In this document: positions 9,727 to 18,132 of the stretch, piece by piece
Layout of the letters: each line of letters starts with the position of its first letter
Position numbering within the stretch: position 1 is the first letter of the stretch
Assembly: GCA_963795415.1 (NCBI GenBank)
Contig: CAWCHQ010000003.1
Location: 372,001 to 436,000 of the forward strand
Origin: CAVSUZ01 sp963795415
GTDB taxonomy: Bacteria > Pseudomonadota > Alphaproteobacteria > Acetobacterales > Acetobacteraceae
Length of the DNA: 64,000 nt
Direction of reading: 5' to 3'
Position numbers and translations under genes: made by a program
The notes under the pieces: model-generated
Told to the model about the DNA's origin: nothing
Database searches by the model: none
The model's input: the letters and a program-made list of their open reading frames with translations, nothing else

Positions 9727-9933
9727 TCCACCTCAGATCATTTTGCAGAACCTTCCGGACACTACCTTGCTTCCCACCGTTTACGGCCCAACAAGCCCCG
9801 CAGAGCTTCGCCCGCTTCCGGAGAACCGGTGGACGCGCCTCGATGACTGCCGTGGGCGCAGAGGGGAACTCTCTTCCAATATGTCCTCCATTTCGGCTCT
9901 CCACCCACAGCCGACCTTTGTGCATATCTCAAG

Positions 9934-11608
9934 CAGACTGTGTGAAAACTCTCGCGCAACGGATTCCGGCGCGGCGCGGGATGGGTTAGAATCGCGACAT
10001 GCCCCACATCGCCGGTCATGACCGTTGCCAACTCCTGCTGCTCCCGGAATCTCTGGACGACTATGTCGGCCCCGAGAACCCGGTGCGCTTCATCGAAGCC
10101 TTTGTCGACGGACTCGACTTGGCTGCTGCGGGGTTCGCGCGCGTCGAACCGAAGGATACCGGTCGTCCGAGCTATCTGCCGACCGATCTGCTCAAGCTCT
10201 ATATCTACGGCTACCTGAACCGCGTCCGCTCCAGCCGGCGCCTCGAGGCCGAAACCCACCGCACTGTCGAGGTGATCTGGCTGTTGCGGCAGCTCAAGCC
10301 TGACTTCAAAACCATCGCCGACTTCCGCCGCGACAACCGCAAGGCCTTCCGCCCGGTGTTCCGCCAGTTCGTGCTGCTCTGCAAGCAACTCGACCTGTTC
10401 GGCCGCGAGCTGCTGGCGGTGGACGGCACACGGATCAAGGCAGTCAACAACAAGGACCGCAATTTTACCCGTGGCTCGCTGAGCGAATTCATCAAGCTGG
10501 CCGATAAGAAGCTGGACGATTACCTCGAGCGCCTCGATCAGAGCGATGCTGCCGAGCAAGGGACAAGCGGCGCACGGGTCGACAACCTGGCGGAGAAGAT
10601 CGCCGCGGTTCGCAAGCGGCGCGAGCGCTGCAAGGCGATGCTGGCGGAGCTGGATCGAACCGGGGAGAGCCAGATCTCGCTGACCGATCCCGACAGCCGG
10701 GCGATGGCAGCGCACACGCATGTTGCTGTCGGCTACAACGTGCAGATCGCGGTCGATACCAAGCATAAGCTGATCGTCGAGCAGCAGGTCACCAACCAGG
10801 TGGTCGATATGGGTCTGCTGACCGAGACCGCCGCGGCGGCGAAGGAGATACTTGGCGTCGAGACGATCGACGTCGTTGCCGACAAGGGTTATTTCAAGAT
10901 CGAGGGTATCGAGGCCTGCGAGAAGGCGGGCATGGTGCCCTATGTGCCGCGACCGCAGCGCGGTCCTTCGGTCAGGCAAGGCCTGTTCCGCAAGGACGAG
11001 TTCAAATATGAGGTGAAGGCGGACAGTATGATTTGTCCTGCCGGGCAGCGCCTTCACCCCTATACATCGTCGCTCATGCGCGGGTTGCAGAAGATCAACT
11101 ACGCCAACCGGGCTGGCTGTCGTGACTGCCCTCTGCGGTCTCGGTGCACGGGCAATCAGTTTCGCTCGGTATCTCGGTTGGAGAATGAGGCGGTGCTGGA
11201 GCGGATGGCGGCTCGGCTCGCGCAGCGCCCAGGCATTCTTGACCGGCGCCGTGAGTCGGTCGAGCACCCGTTCGGCACGATCAAACAGTGGATGTACCAA
11301 GGGGCATTCCTGATGCGGCGTCTGGAGAAGGTTCGGGCTGAGTTCAGTCTGACCGCGCTCGCCTACAACATCAGACGGGTGCTCAACCTTGTGCCGTTCG
11401 ACGAATTGACGGCGGCGGTGAAAGCCGTGCCCGGCTGAACAGCCGGCTCCCCTGCCTGTTGCCGCGTTTGGTGGGATATCGTCGCGCTAAGCAAGTCTCA
11501 AGGCGCGGCCTCATACGAGTGCTCCGATAGATTGCGTGACGCCTCTCTGGGGCCTTGCGGGCTGCTGACGCCCCCGCCTTCGCCAGACGGAACTTTTCAC
11601 ACGGTCTG
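9934..11608 (+). mobile_element. IS1182-type insertion sequence, complete
   Basis: A 1675-bp element. The left end CAGACTGTGTGAAAACTC at 9934 and the reverse complement of the right end, CAGACCGTGTGAAAAGTTC ending at 11608, form terminal inverted repeats. The 4-bp sequence CAAG stands directly outside both ends (9930-9933 and 11609-11612) and may be the target duplication. One intact transposase gene fills the interior. Intact ends and gene suggest a recent insertion. It lies directly before the maturase part of the split group II intron. Confidence 0.85.
9999..11438 (+). CDS. IS1182-family transposase (DDE type)
   Basis: A 479-residue intact transposase. Visible elements are the N-terminal DUF772-like region (LLKLYIYGYLNRVRSSRRLE, then FKTIADFRRDNR), the first catalytic aspartate in LLAVDGTRIKAVNNKDRNF, the second in TIDVVADKGYFK, and the C-terminal glutamate region ESVEHPFGTIKQWM. 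The cysteine cluster CPAGQRLHP and AGCRDCPLRSRCT is typical of the IS1182 branch. Start is the ATG at 9999. The gene is complete and the element looks able to move. Confidence 0.93.
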   Translation: MPHIAGHDRCQLLLLPESLDDYVGPENPVRFIEAFVDGLDLAAAGFARVEPKDTGRPSYLPTDLLKLYIYGYLNRVRSSRRLEAETHRTVEVIWLLRQLKPDFKTIADFRRDNRKAFRPVFRQFVLLCKQLDLFGRELLAVDGTRIKAVNNKDRNFTRGSLSEFIKLADKKLDDYLERLDQSDAAEQGTSGARVDNLAEKIAAVRKRRERCKAMLAELDRTGESQISLTDPDSRAMAAHTHVAVGYNVQIAVDTKHKLIVEQQVTNQVVDMGLLTETAAAAKEILGVETIDVVADKGYFKIEGIEACEKAGMVPYVPRPQRGPSVRQGLFRKDEFKYEVKADSMICPAGQRLHPYTSSLMRGLQKINYANRAGCRDCPLRSRCTGNQFRSVSRLENEAVLERMAARLAQRPGILDRRRESVEHPFGTIKQWMYQGAFLMRRLEKVRAEFSLTALAYNIRRVLNLVPFDELTAAVKAVPG

Positions 11609-11616
11609 CAAGAATT

Positions 11617-12051
11617 TTGGTGCGCCGGAAGTCGCGCCGGGATCGCATGAGCGCGAAGCTGCGGGAGATCAAGGAGGCGCTGCGGCAGCGAAAGCACGTG
11701 CCGGTTCCTGAAGTTGGGAAATGGCTCGCGCAGGTCGTCGCTGGCTACTTCGCCTACCACGCCGTGCCGACCAACCGCCCGTCGTTATCCGTGTTCCGCT
11801 ACCATGTTGTCGTTCTATGGCACCGACAACTTTGCCGGCGCAGCCAGAGGGCATATGTGGTGTGGGAGCGGATGGCGAAACTGGCCGACGAATTCCTCCT
11901 GAAGCCTCGTGTCCTGCACCTGGCCGAGCGTCCGGTTTGCCGTCAGACACCCGAGGTAGGAGCCGTATGCGGGAATCCCGCTCGCACGGATCTGTGCGGG
12001 GGGCGCGCAGCAATGGGCGTCCCTACCGCGAACGCGGACGCGGTGCTATAA
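11617..12051 (+). pseudogene. Group II intron maturase, C-terminal fragment
   Basis: The fragment reads RRKSRRDRMSAKLREIKEAL, then GKWLAQVVAGYFAYHAVPTN, RYHVVVLWHRQLCRRSQ and WERMAKLADEFLLKPRVLHL. This is the maturase-specific (domain X) and DNA-binding end of group II intron proteins. The usual ending (PRWEPYAG followed by a stop near domain V) is approximated by EVGAVCGNPA, and the frame then runs through domain V. It starts directly at the right end of the IS1182 element, which therefore cut the gene. Together with the fragment at 3027-3527 it may represent one disrupted intron. Confidence 0.82.
11960..12030 (+). ncRNA. Group II intron RNA domains V and VI
   Basis: The sequence starting GAGCCGTATGCGGGAATCC and continuing CCGCTCGCACGGATCTGTGC folds as the short, highly conserved domain V hairpin of bacterial group II introns. 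It is followed by GGGCGCGCAGCAATGGGCGT, as expected for domain VI with a bulged adenosine. It sits at the end of the maturase fragment, as it should. The 5' RNA domains are not visible, so the intron cannot splice as it stands. Confidence 0.78.
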
Positions 12052-12236
12052 TAGTTCCATGAAAGACAGCAGCAATCTCACTTTCACGCCTCTATGCGCA
12101 GAGGGCTTGCCTCTTCTGTGCGGCTTACTGAATCAGCCGCCCATGCGCGCCTACTATCAAAAAACGCCGATTTCGTTTGCAAAAGGGAAGAGAACGATCG
12201 AGATGAAGGCAGGCTAGCTGTATCCGGCTGCGGCGC

Positions 12237-12266
12237 TTGACTTTCTTGTAGTTCACCCGGGAATAG
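12237..12266 (+). promoter_or_regulatory. Possible sigma-70-type promoter for the small secreted protein gene
   Basis: TTGACT (12237-12242) and GAATAG (12261-12266) are 18 bp apart and lie 47 bases before the ATG at 12313. A long purine-rich leader with AGAGAGAAGGAAG follows as ribosome site. The -10 box is weak. Confidence 0.4.
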
Positions 12267-12312
12267 AACTTCCTTCTCGGAGGTAAAGCTCACAGAGAGA
12301 AGGAAGAAAGTC

Positions 12313-12576
12313 ATGTACAAGCAGTTTCGGTCAACGGTTGCGGTGCTAAGTTTTATGACAGGTGCCGTACTTGCCGCGGGTGCACCGGAGCTGGGCTATA
12401 TGTGCGTTCCGACAGCCGGACCGGGCGACGCGGTTGGCGTTCCCAATGTTGGCGCGTGGTGCGCGACACCGGAGCATTTCGTCATGGACCGGGAGAACCG
12501 GATGGTGGCCCGGCTGAAGGCCGCGCAGCCTTCGCTGGCAACGGCGCCAACAGTATCCGGGCAGGCGCCGGGGTGA
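12313..12576 (+). CDS. Small secreted protein of unknown function
   Basis: An 87-residue protein with an N-terminal signal peptide (basic start MYKQFRSTV, hydrophobic core, likely cleavage after VLAAG or AAGA). The mature part has two cysteines, in YMCVPTAGPGDAVGVPN and GAWCATPEHFVMDREN, which could form a disulfide bond in the periplasm. I do not recognise a family. The good ribosome site (AGAAGGAAGAAAGTC) and composition support a real gene. It stands alone, downstream of the group II intron remnant. Confidence 0.6.
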   Translation: MYKQFRSTVAVLSFMTGAVLAAGAPELGYMCVPTAGPGDAVGVPNVGAWCATPEHFVMDRENRMVARLKAAQPSLATAPTVSGQAPG

Positions 12577-12923
12577 TTCCGGCACTCGCCTTGGGGGCGG
12601 TTTCAGGCTGGCCGTTTCAGCCTGAGGCTTCTACCTAGCTGTTTCACGCCAGCCGCCGATGAGGCAGCTGCACTGGTTTGGTGGGCGCGATGGATTCCCG
12701 CCTTCGCGGGAATGACGTGGGGTGGGTTTTGCGCCATGGATCGGGGTCCGAGGCAGGCTCTCGCGCGATCCTGCTTTAGCCGTGCCGTACTGATGATGGC
12801 CCTGCCTTCAATATCTCCTTCAGCTTCGCCAACTCGATATCGACAAGCCGGATCTGCTCGAAGAAGGCGTCGGTGAAGCTGTGAGGCTGGACGAAGATTA
12901 TCATGAACTCGGCGCCCGGAGCT
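12577..12923. other. Intergenic region with a palindromic repeat at 12689-12717
   Basis: The 347 bases hold the palindrome ATGGATTCCCG-CCTTCG-CGGGAATGACG (12689-12717), seen again at 15162-15190 and 63128-63155. An imperfect GTTTCAGGCTG/TTTCAGCCTGA repeat lies near 12600-12628. A minus-strand frame at 12779-12905 reads SFTDAFFEQIRLVDIELAKL, which looks protein-like but has no family I know and no start; it may be a remnant. Confidence 0.6.
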
Positions 12924-13790
12924 TTACCGCAGATACGTCGCCTCGATGCGCCGCATCCCAGCATCCCCTTGCAAGGCGAACACGTCGGCGACGGAAGCGA
13001 TATCGGCCTCGACGCCGGCAATTCCGCCGTCCTGCATGATACGGCGGAAGGTCTCTTGCATCGCCGCGACCGCCGCGCGGATGGCGTGATTGCCGCAGAT
13101 GATGAGCCCGACCTTCTCCAGCGCACTGATGTCGGCGAATGAGAGCTGCGGGTAGCTGGTCGGCACCAGCACGAGCGGCACGTTACCTGGCCAGGCCTCG
13201 CAGAACGCCAGTATCTCGTCCGGCGTTTTCTGCTTGCTGTGGATCAGCACCGCATGCGCGCCCGCTTCTGCATAGGCCGCAGCACGGCGCAGCGCCTCCT
13301 GCTGGCCGAGGCCGGCGATCAGAGCCTCGGTCCGGGCGACCACCAGCACCTCACCGCCGGCACCGGCTGCTTCAAGTTTCCCTTGAAACTCTTCAATCGG
13401 GACCAGTTCCTGCCGACCGCCGGGACGCAAACTGCTGTCCTTGGGAAACGTCTTGTCCTCGATCACCACGGCCGCGACTCCGGCGGTGGCATAGTGCGGG
13501 ACGGTGTAGGCTACATTCACGGCATTGCCGAAACCCGTATCGATATCGGCGATCACCGGGGCATCCTGCGCCTGAACGATGGCGCGCATCATCTCCAGAT
13601 GAAGATTCCAGGGGAGGATATTTGCATCCGGCACGGCGTAGGAAGCTGATAGCTCGAACCCGCTGCCCCAGATTGCGTCGAACCCGGCGGCGGCAGCCAG
13701 TTTCGCGGCGAGCGGATTATGCGCAGCCATCGCTATGGCAGGCTTGCGCACGTCAAGCCAGTCACGTAACGCGGCAGCCTTCGCTTGCAT
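12924..13790 (-). CDS. Isocitrate lyase/PEP mutase superfamily enzyme
   Basis: A 288-residue TIM-barrel enzyme of the PEP mutase / phosphonopyruvate hydrolase group. Visible signatures are GFDAIWGSGFELSAS (substrate loop), PVIADIDTGFGNAVNVAYTV with metal-binding aspartates, and VVIEDKTFPKDSSL (PEP mutase EDKxxPKxxS). The isocitrate-lyase cysteine motif KKCGH is absent, so it is not an isocitrate lyase. I chose the ATG at 13790, preceded by AGAGGAA, over an upstream ATG at 13841 with no family similarity. It is divergent from the enolase-superfamily gene, and the two may belong to one carboxylic-acid or phosphonate pathway. The exact substrate is unknown. Confidence 0.82.
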   Translation of the reverse strand: MQAKAAALRDWLDVRKPAIAMAAHNPLAAKLAAAAGFDAIWGSGFELSASYAVPDANILPWNLHLEMMRAIVQAQDAPVIADIDTGFGNAVNVAYTVPHYATAGVAAVVIEDKTFPKDSSLRPGGRQELVPIEEFQGKLEAAGAGGEVLVVARTEALIAGLGQQEALRRAAAYAEAGAHAVLIHSKQKTPDEILAFCEAWPGNVPLVLVPTSYPQLSFADISALEKVGLIICGNHAIRAAVAAMQETFRRIMQDGGIAGVEADIASVADVFALQGDAGMRRIEATYLR

Positions 13791-13912
13791 CACCCGATTC
13801 CTCTGTCGTGCCGTTCCGCGGATGCTAGCCGCGGCGGACAAGGATGTCAGGGGCGGCCGCCGGTATCGGAGACCCCCCGGATATGGCAGAAGGTTCCGGC
13901 CGGAGGACGCTC

Positions 13913-15001
13913 ATGAAGATCACCGAGATCGCCACTAAGGAATATCGCTGGCCGCGCAAGGTGCCGATCACCAATGGCAAGCATACCTATACGCATGTGG
14001 ATTTTGCTCTTGTGCAAATCCACACCGATGCCGGGATAACCGGAATCGGGCTCGGCAGCGGCGGCGAGATCTGGCGTGCGGTGATCAAGCGACTGGCGCA
14101 TGAGCTGATCGGCGAGGATCCGGTGAACGTGGAGCGGCTTTGGAGCAGGATGTGGGTGCCGAAGCTGATGGGCCGGCGGGGGCTGACGACGCGGGCGATT
14201 TCCTCGATCGATATCGGCCTGTGGGACATCCGCGCGAAGCTGGCGAATTTGCCGCTTTACAAGCTGCTGGGCGGTTTTCGTGACAGCGTTCCCACCTATG
14301 TCGCTGGTGGTTATTACGAGGAGGGTAAGGGCCTCAAGGAACTCGCGCAGGAGATGGAAGAGAACGTCCTGCTCGGTGCGCGGGCGGTGAAGATGAAGGT
14401 TGGCGCCGTGCCGATCCATGAGGATGCTGAGCGTGTGCGCGTGGCCCGCGACGCGGTTGGGCCGGATGTGAAGCTGATGGTCGATGCCAACTGCGCTTAT
14501 CGTTATTACGAAGCGATTCGGCTCGCGCGCCGAATCGAGAAGTATGACGTCTTCTGGTTCGAGGAGCCGGTCGCACCGGACGATTACGACGGGCACCGCA
14601 AACTGGCGCAGGCCACGACGATTCCGGTTGCCACCGGGGAGAATGAATATACGCGCTATGGTTTCCGCGATCTGATCAGGCACGAGGCCGCGGCCATTCT
14701 GAACGCCGATGCGAAGATCCTTGGCGGGGTTACGGAGTTCATGAAGGTCGCCGCGCTGGCTCAGGCGGCGGATCTCGACATTGCGCCGCATGGTTCGCAG
14801 GACATCCATGTCCACCTGGTTGCGGCCATTCCCAACGGGCTGATCCTGGAGTTCTACCGTGAGACGTTCGATCCGATGTGGGGGCGGGTCTATGAGGAGA
14901 CGCTCAGTCTCAACAAGGACGGCACAGTTAGTCCGCCGGGGGTGGCGGGGATTGGTGTAAGTCCTAATTTCAATGTGCTGGAGGAATTCCGGATCGTCTG
15001 A
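13913..15001 (+). CDS. Mandelate racemase / muconate lactonizing enzyme family protein (enolase superfamily)
   Basis: A 362-residue enolase-superfamily enzyme that would abstract a proton alpha to a carboxylate. The KxK pair is seen in ARAVKMKVG, metal ligands in LMVDANCAY, FWFEEPVAPDD and VATGENEYTR, and a catalytic histidine in DIAPHGSQDIHVH. The GEN and DIAPHG pattern fits the sugar-acid dehydratase-like branch of the mandelate racemase subgroup. Start is the ATG at 13913, placed 8 bases after GGAGG; an upstream in-frame ATG at 13844 adds residues without similarity. Probably an acid-sugar dehydratase; substrate uncertain. Confidence 0.87.
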   Translation: MKITEIATKEYRWPRKVPITNGKHTYTHVDFALVQIHTDAGITGIGLGSGGEIWRAVIKRLAHELIGEDPVNVERLWSRMWVPKLMGRRGLTTRAISSIDIGLWDIRAKLANLPLYKLLGGFRDSVPTYVAGGYYEEGKGLKELAQEMEENVLLGARAVKMKVGAVPIHEDAERVRVARDAVGPDVKLMVDANCAYRYYEAIRLARRIEKYDVFWFEEPVAPDDYDGHRKLAQATTIPVATGENEYTRYGFRDLIRHEAAAILNADAKILGGVTEFMKVAALAQAADLDIAPHGSQDIHVHLVAAIPNGLILEFYRETFDPMWGRVYEETLSLNKDGTVSPPGVAGIGVSPNFNVLEEFRIV

Positions 15002-15161
15002 AGATGCTCCGGCGAGGCGAAGCCGCTCCCGTACATCGAAATCGGCGGGAATATCGCTCATCAGAAAGGTTCCCAGGTCGACCGGCAGCCCCTCGGCTGT
15101 GCCCGACATGACGAATTATTCCAGCAGCCGTAAAGGCAAACTCATCCGGTGCGGCGGGTAC

Positions 15162-15190
15162 CATGGATTCCCGCCTTTGCGGGAATGACG
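15162..15190. repeat. Palindromic repeat (GGATTCCCGCC / GGGAATGACG family)
   Basis: ATGGATTCCCG-CCTTTG-CGGGAATGACG folds into a strong hairpin. The same element occurs at 12689-12717, 63128-63155 and, rearranged, inside midA at about 31393. The rest of 15002-15287 contains no gene I can support. Confidence 0.85.
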
Positions 15191-15287
15191 GGTGGGTGTG
15201 GCTCTTCGGCGGGCGGCAGGTATCGGGAAGCAACGCTACCGGTCCGGTATGGCATTGACAGCGGGTAACGGCGGTCAAGGTTGCCAC

Positions 15288-15316
15288 TTGCAAGCGCACT
15301 CCGCGCACGCTATCTG
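15288..15316 (+). promoter_or_regulatory. Likely promoter of the rimP-nusA-infB operon
   Basis: TTGCAA (15288-15293) and TATCTG (15311-15316) are separated by exactly 17 bp, a good fit to a housekeeping promoter. Transcription would start near 15323, about 25 bases before the terminator-like hairpin of the leader. Confidence 0.55.
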
Positions 15317-15349
15317 ACGGCCTCAATCATTCTCCGCTGTAGTACGGGG

Positions 15350-15375
15350 GGTGGCCTTCACGGGCCGCCTTTTTT
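15350..15375 (+). terminator. Intrinsic terminator-like hairpin in the rimP leader (possible attenuator)
   Basis: GGTGGCC (15350-15356) pairs with GGCCGCC (15363-15369), 7 bp including one G-U pair, with a 6-base loop TTCACG, followed by six T residues (15370-15375). This is a standard intrinsic terminator, but it stands right before, or touching, the rimP start and after the likely promoter. It is therefore a candidate attenuator for an operon that encodes the termination factor NusA. Confidence 0.7.
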
Positions 15376-15898
15376 GTTGCCTGAAGCACATCCATCATCC
15401 GAGCGGCTGGAAACGCGTATCGCCGCGATCGTCGAGCCGACGCTGATCGATATGGGCTACGAGCTGGTGCGCGTCGCGATTTCCGGCCGGGACCGGCTGA
15501 CCGTGCAGGTCATGGCGGATCGGGCGGATGGGATCCCGCTCGGCATCGAGGATTGCGAGGCGATCAGCCATGCGCTCGGGGCGGTTCTGGACGTCGAGGA
15601 TCCGATCAACGGCTCCTGGAGTCTCGAGATCAGTTCGGCCGGCATCGACCGGCCATTGACCCGGCCAAGGGACTGGAACCGCTTCGCCGGGCATCTGGTG
15701 CGCGCCGAGACGATTGCGTTGATCGATGGGCGCAAGCGGTTCTCCGGCATTGCTCTGGGCGCCGATGCTCAGGCGGCGCGGCTTCGCCTAGAGGACGGCA
15801 GCGAAATAGCCTTGAAGATGCGGGACATCAGGCGTGCCAAGCTGGTGCTGACGGACGCGCTGATCGCCGCGACTGCCCACCCTGCACGGACCAACTGA
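15374..15898 (+). CDS. rimP: Ribosome maturation factor RimP
   Basis: RimP assists assembly of the 30S head. Family features are ERLETRIAAIVEPTLIDMGY, LVRVAISGRDRLTVQVMAD, DCEAISHALGAVLDVEDPI and the signature WSLEISSAGIDRPLTRPRDW, then the C-terminal SH3-like domain. The length of about 174 residues is normal. The start is not certain: no ATG precedes the conserved part, and TTG codons at 15374 and 15377 are the only close in-frame starts; a clear ribosome site is missing. nusA follows after 14 bases. Confidence 0.88.
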   Translation: MLPEAHPSSERLETRIAAIVEPTLIDMGYELVRVAISGRDRLTVQVMADRADGIPLGIEDCEAISHALGAVLDVEDPINGSWSLEISSAGIDRPLTRPRDWNRFAGHLVRAETIALIDGRKRFSGIALGADAQAARLRLEDGSEIALKMRDIRRAKLVLTDALIAATAHPARTN

Positions 15899-15912
15899 GT
15901 AGAGGTTCAATC

Positions 15913-17453
15913 ATGGATACCGCAATTGCCCGTCCGGAACTGCTGTTGGTGGCGGACGCGGTCGCGCGCGAGAAATCCATCGAGCGTGAGGAAGTCATCG
16001 AGGCGATGGAGCAGGCCATCCAGAAGGCCGGGCGCGCGAAGTATGGGCACGAGAAGGACATTCGGGCCACCATCGACCGCAAGACGGGGGATGTTCGCCT
16101 GTCCCGCTGGACCGAGGTGGTCGAGGCGGTAGAGAACGAGGAAACGCAGATCCCCGTGCATATCGCCCGGAAGTTCCAGCCCGAGATCAAGGTGGGCGAG
16201 TATATGGTCGATCCGCTGCCGCCGATCGATTTCGGCCGCATCGCCGCGCAGACGGCGAAGCAGGTCATTGTCCAGCGCGTGCGGGAATATGAACGCAAGC
16301 GGCAGTACCGAGGAGTTCAAGGACCGGGTGGGCGAGATCGTCAACGGCACGGTCAAGCGCACCGAGTACGGCAATCTGATGGTCGATCTGGGCCGGGCCG
16401 AGGCGCTGCTGCGGCGTGACGAGTTGATCGCGCGCGAGAGCTTCCGCAACGGCGACCGGGTGCGGGCCTATATTTACGATGTGCGGGAGGAGCCGCGGGG
16501 GCCGCAGATCTTCCTCTCGCGGACCCATCCCGGCTTCCTGGCCAAGCTGTTCGCCCAGGAAGTGCCGGAAATTTACGACGGCATCATCGAGATCAAAGCG
16601 GTGGCGCGCGATCCCGGCTCGCGGGCGAAGATGGCGGTGATCAGCCGCGATTCCTCGATTGATCCGGTGGGCGCCTGCGTCGGTATGCGCGGATCGCGCG
16701 TGCAGGCGGTGGTGCAGGAACTGCAAGGCGAGAAGATCGACATCATCCCGTGGTCGCCGCAGGCCGCCACCTTCGTGGTGAACGCCCTGGCGCCGGCCGA
16801 GGTGACGAAGGTGGTGATGGATGAGGAGGCCGGCCGGGTCGAGGTGGTGGTTCCGGACGATCAGCTCTCGCTGGCGATCGGGCGGCGGGGGCAGAATGTG
16901 CGGCTGGCGTCGCAGCTGACGCGCTGGGATATCGACATCCTGACCGAGGCCGAGGAGAGCGAGCGTCGCCAGGACGAATTCCGGCGCCGCAGCTCGTTGT
17001 TTGTCGAGGCGCTGGATGTGGACGACGTCATTGCCGGCCTGCTTGTGACGGAAGGCTTCGGCTCGGTGGAGGAACTGGCGTTCACGCCGGCGGAGGAGCT
17101 GGCCGCGATCGAGGGGTTCGACGAGAACATCGCGGCCGAGCTGATCCGGCGGGCGGAAAACTTCATCGCACAACGGGACAACGAGCTGGACGAGCGCCGG
17201 CGGGAACTGGGTGTTACGGACGAGGTGGCCTCGATAGAGCCGTTCACGCCGGCAATGCTGGTCGCGCTCGGGCGAGAAGGGGGTGAAAACGCTGGACGAC
17301 CTGGCGGATCTAGCCTCGGACGAGCTGATCGAGATCGTCGGTGCGGAAGCCATGGATTTCGAGACCGCCAACGCGGTGATCATGGCCGCCCGGGCCCATT
17401 GGTTCGAGGAGAAGACCCCGGCAGCATCCGGCCAGGAGGCGGGTCACGACTGA
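15913..17453 (+). CDS. nusA: Transcription termination/antitermination factor NusA, read with two frameshifts
   Basis: NusA binds RNA polymerase and controls pausing, termination and antitermination. The N-terminal domain begins at the ATG at 15913 (RPELLLVADAVAREKSIERE, then VIVQRVREYERKRQY). At 16308-16309 an extra C (TACCGAGG where TACGAGG restores the frame) shifts the reading. The S1 domain (FKDRVGEIVNGTVKRTEYGN), KH domains (IGRRGQNVRLASQLTRWDID) and helix-hairpin-helix repeats follow. Near 17270 an extra G in GGG breaks the frame again; the end then reads EKGVKTLDDLADLASDELIE and stops at 17451. As nusA is normally essential, both shifts are most likely sequencing errors. Confidence 0.9.
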
Positions 17454-17460
17454 AGGCGTT

Positions 17461-17496
17461 GCCCCCTCCCCTGACCCCTCAAGCGAGGGGAGGGGA
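17461..17496. repeat. GC-rich palindrome between nusA and ylxR
   Basis: CCCCTCCCCTGACCCCTC and the complementary GAGGGGAGGGG form an imperfect hairpin. The same family, with CCTCCCCTG / AAGGGGAGGGGGAG arms, appears at about 33977-34015 and 54058-54105. Confidence 0.65.
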
Positions 17497-17505
17497 AGAT
17501 GCCTG

Positions 17506-18106
17506 GTGGACGAGGACGAACCGGAGACCGGGCCGCTCCGCCGTTGCATCGTGACCCGCGAGCGGCTGCCGAAAGAGCGCATGGTTCGCTTCGTGCTGGC
17601 CCCGGATCGTAGCGTGACGCCGGACCTTGCGGCTCGGCTGCCGGGCCGCGGCATGTGGTTGAGTGCCCGGGCCGACGTGCTAGATATGGCGTGTTCGCGC
17701 GGCGTGTTCGCGCGGGCAGCGCGTGGACCGGTAAAGGTGCCGGTGGATCTTGCGGCCCGGATCCGAATGGGGCTGGAGCAGCGGATCAGCGAGTTTCTGG
17801 GTCTGTCTCGCCGTGCCGGACAGGCGGTCGCGGGGTTTGACAAGGCCCGCGAATGGGTTCGGAACGGCCGCGCCGCCCTGCTCCTTCAGGCCTCAGACGG
17901 GAGTCCTGAGGAGTGTCGCCGTTTTTATTGGCGGCGCTGCGGATGTGCCGGTGATCGCGCCGCTCTCGGGCGCGGCTTTGGGGATGGTTTTCGGCCGGGA
18001 GCGGTCGGTGCATGTCGCGGTGGCGCCGGGAAAGCTGGCGCAGGCGCTGCAGGGTGAAAGCGAACGGCTTGCCGGGCTCTCGGGTCCGGAGGCGAAAGTG
18101 GTATGA
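17506..18106 (+). CDS. ylxR: YlxR-family RNA-binding protein (DUF448) fused to an L7Ae-like domain, one frameshift
   Basis: The N-terminal YlxR part is clear: RRCIVTRERLPKERMVRFVL then LPGRGMWLSARADVLDMAC, carrying the family GRGxW motif. A second domain, FLGLSRRAGQAVAGFDKARE, is the L7Ae/L30e-like RNA-binding fold often joined to YlxR in alphaproteobacteria. The frame changes at the five-T run 17922-17926; with four Ts the protein continues as GGAADVPVIAPLSGAALGMV and ends at 18104, overlapping the ATG at 18103. This is likely a sequencing error. The start is the GTG at 17506. Function is RNA polymerase or RNase P linked in other bacteria; here inferred from the operon. Confidence 0.85.
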
Positions 18107-18132
18107 TCGGACAGGGTCCGACGGGCGGGGTA

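Noticed and set aside
12047..12052. TATAAT as a promoter reading into the small secreted protein gene
   Set aside because: No -35 element at 16-18 bp upstream; the sequence upstream is group II intron domain VI.
12776..13126. Minus-strand frame downstream of the PEP-mutase-like gene as a separate gene
   Set aside because: Only the last 40 residues look protein-like; the rest overlaps the enzyme in another frame and has no start.
13847..15109. 420-codon minus-strand open frame opposite the enolase-superfamily gene
   Set aside because: Arg/His/Pro-rich shadow composition and no motif; the plus strand carries all enolase-superfamily ligands.
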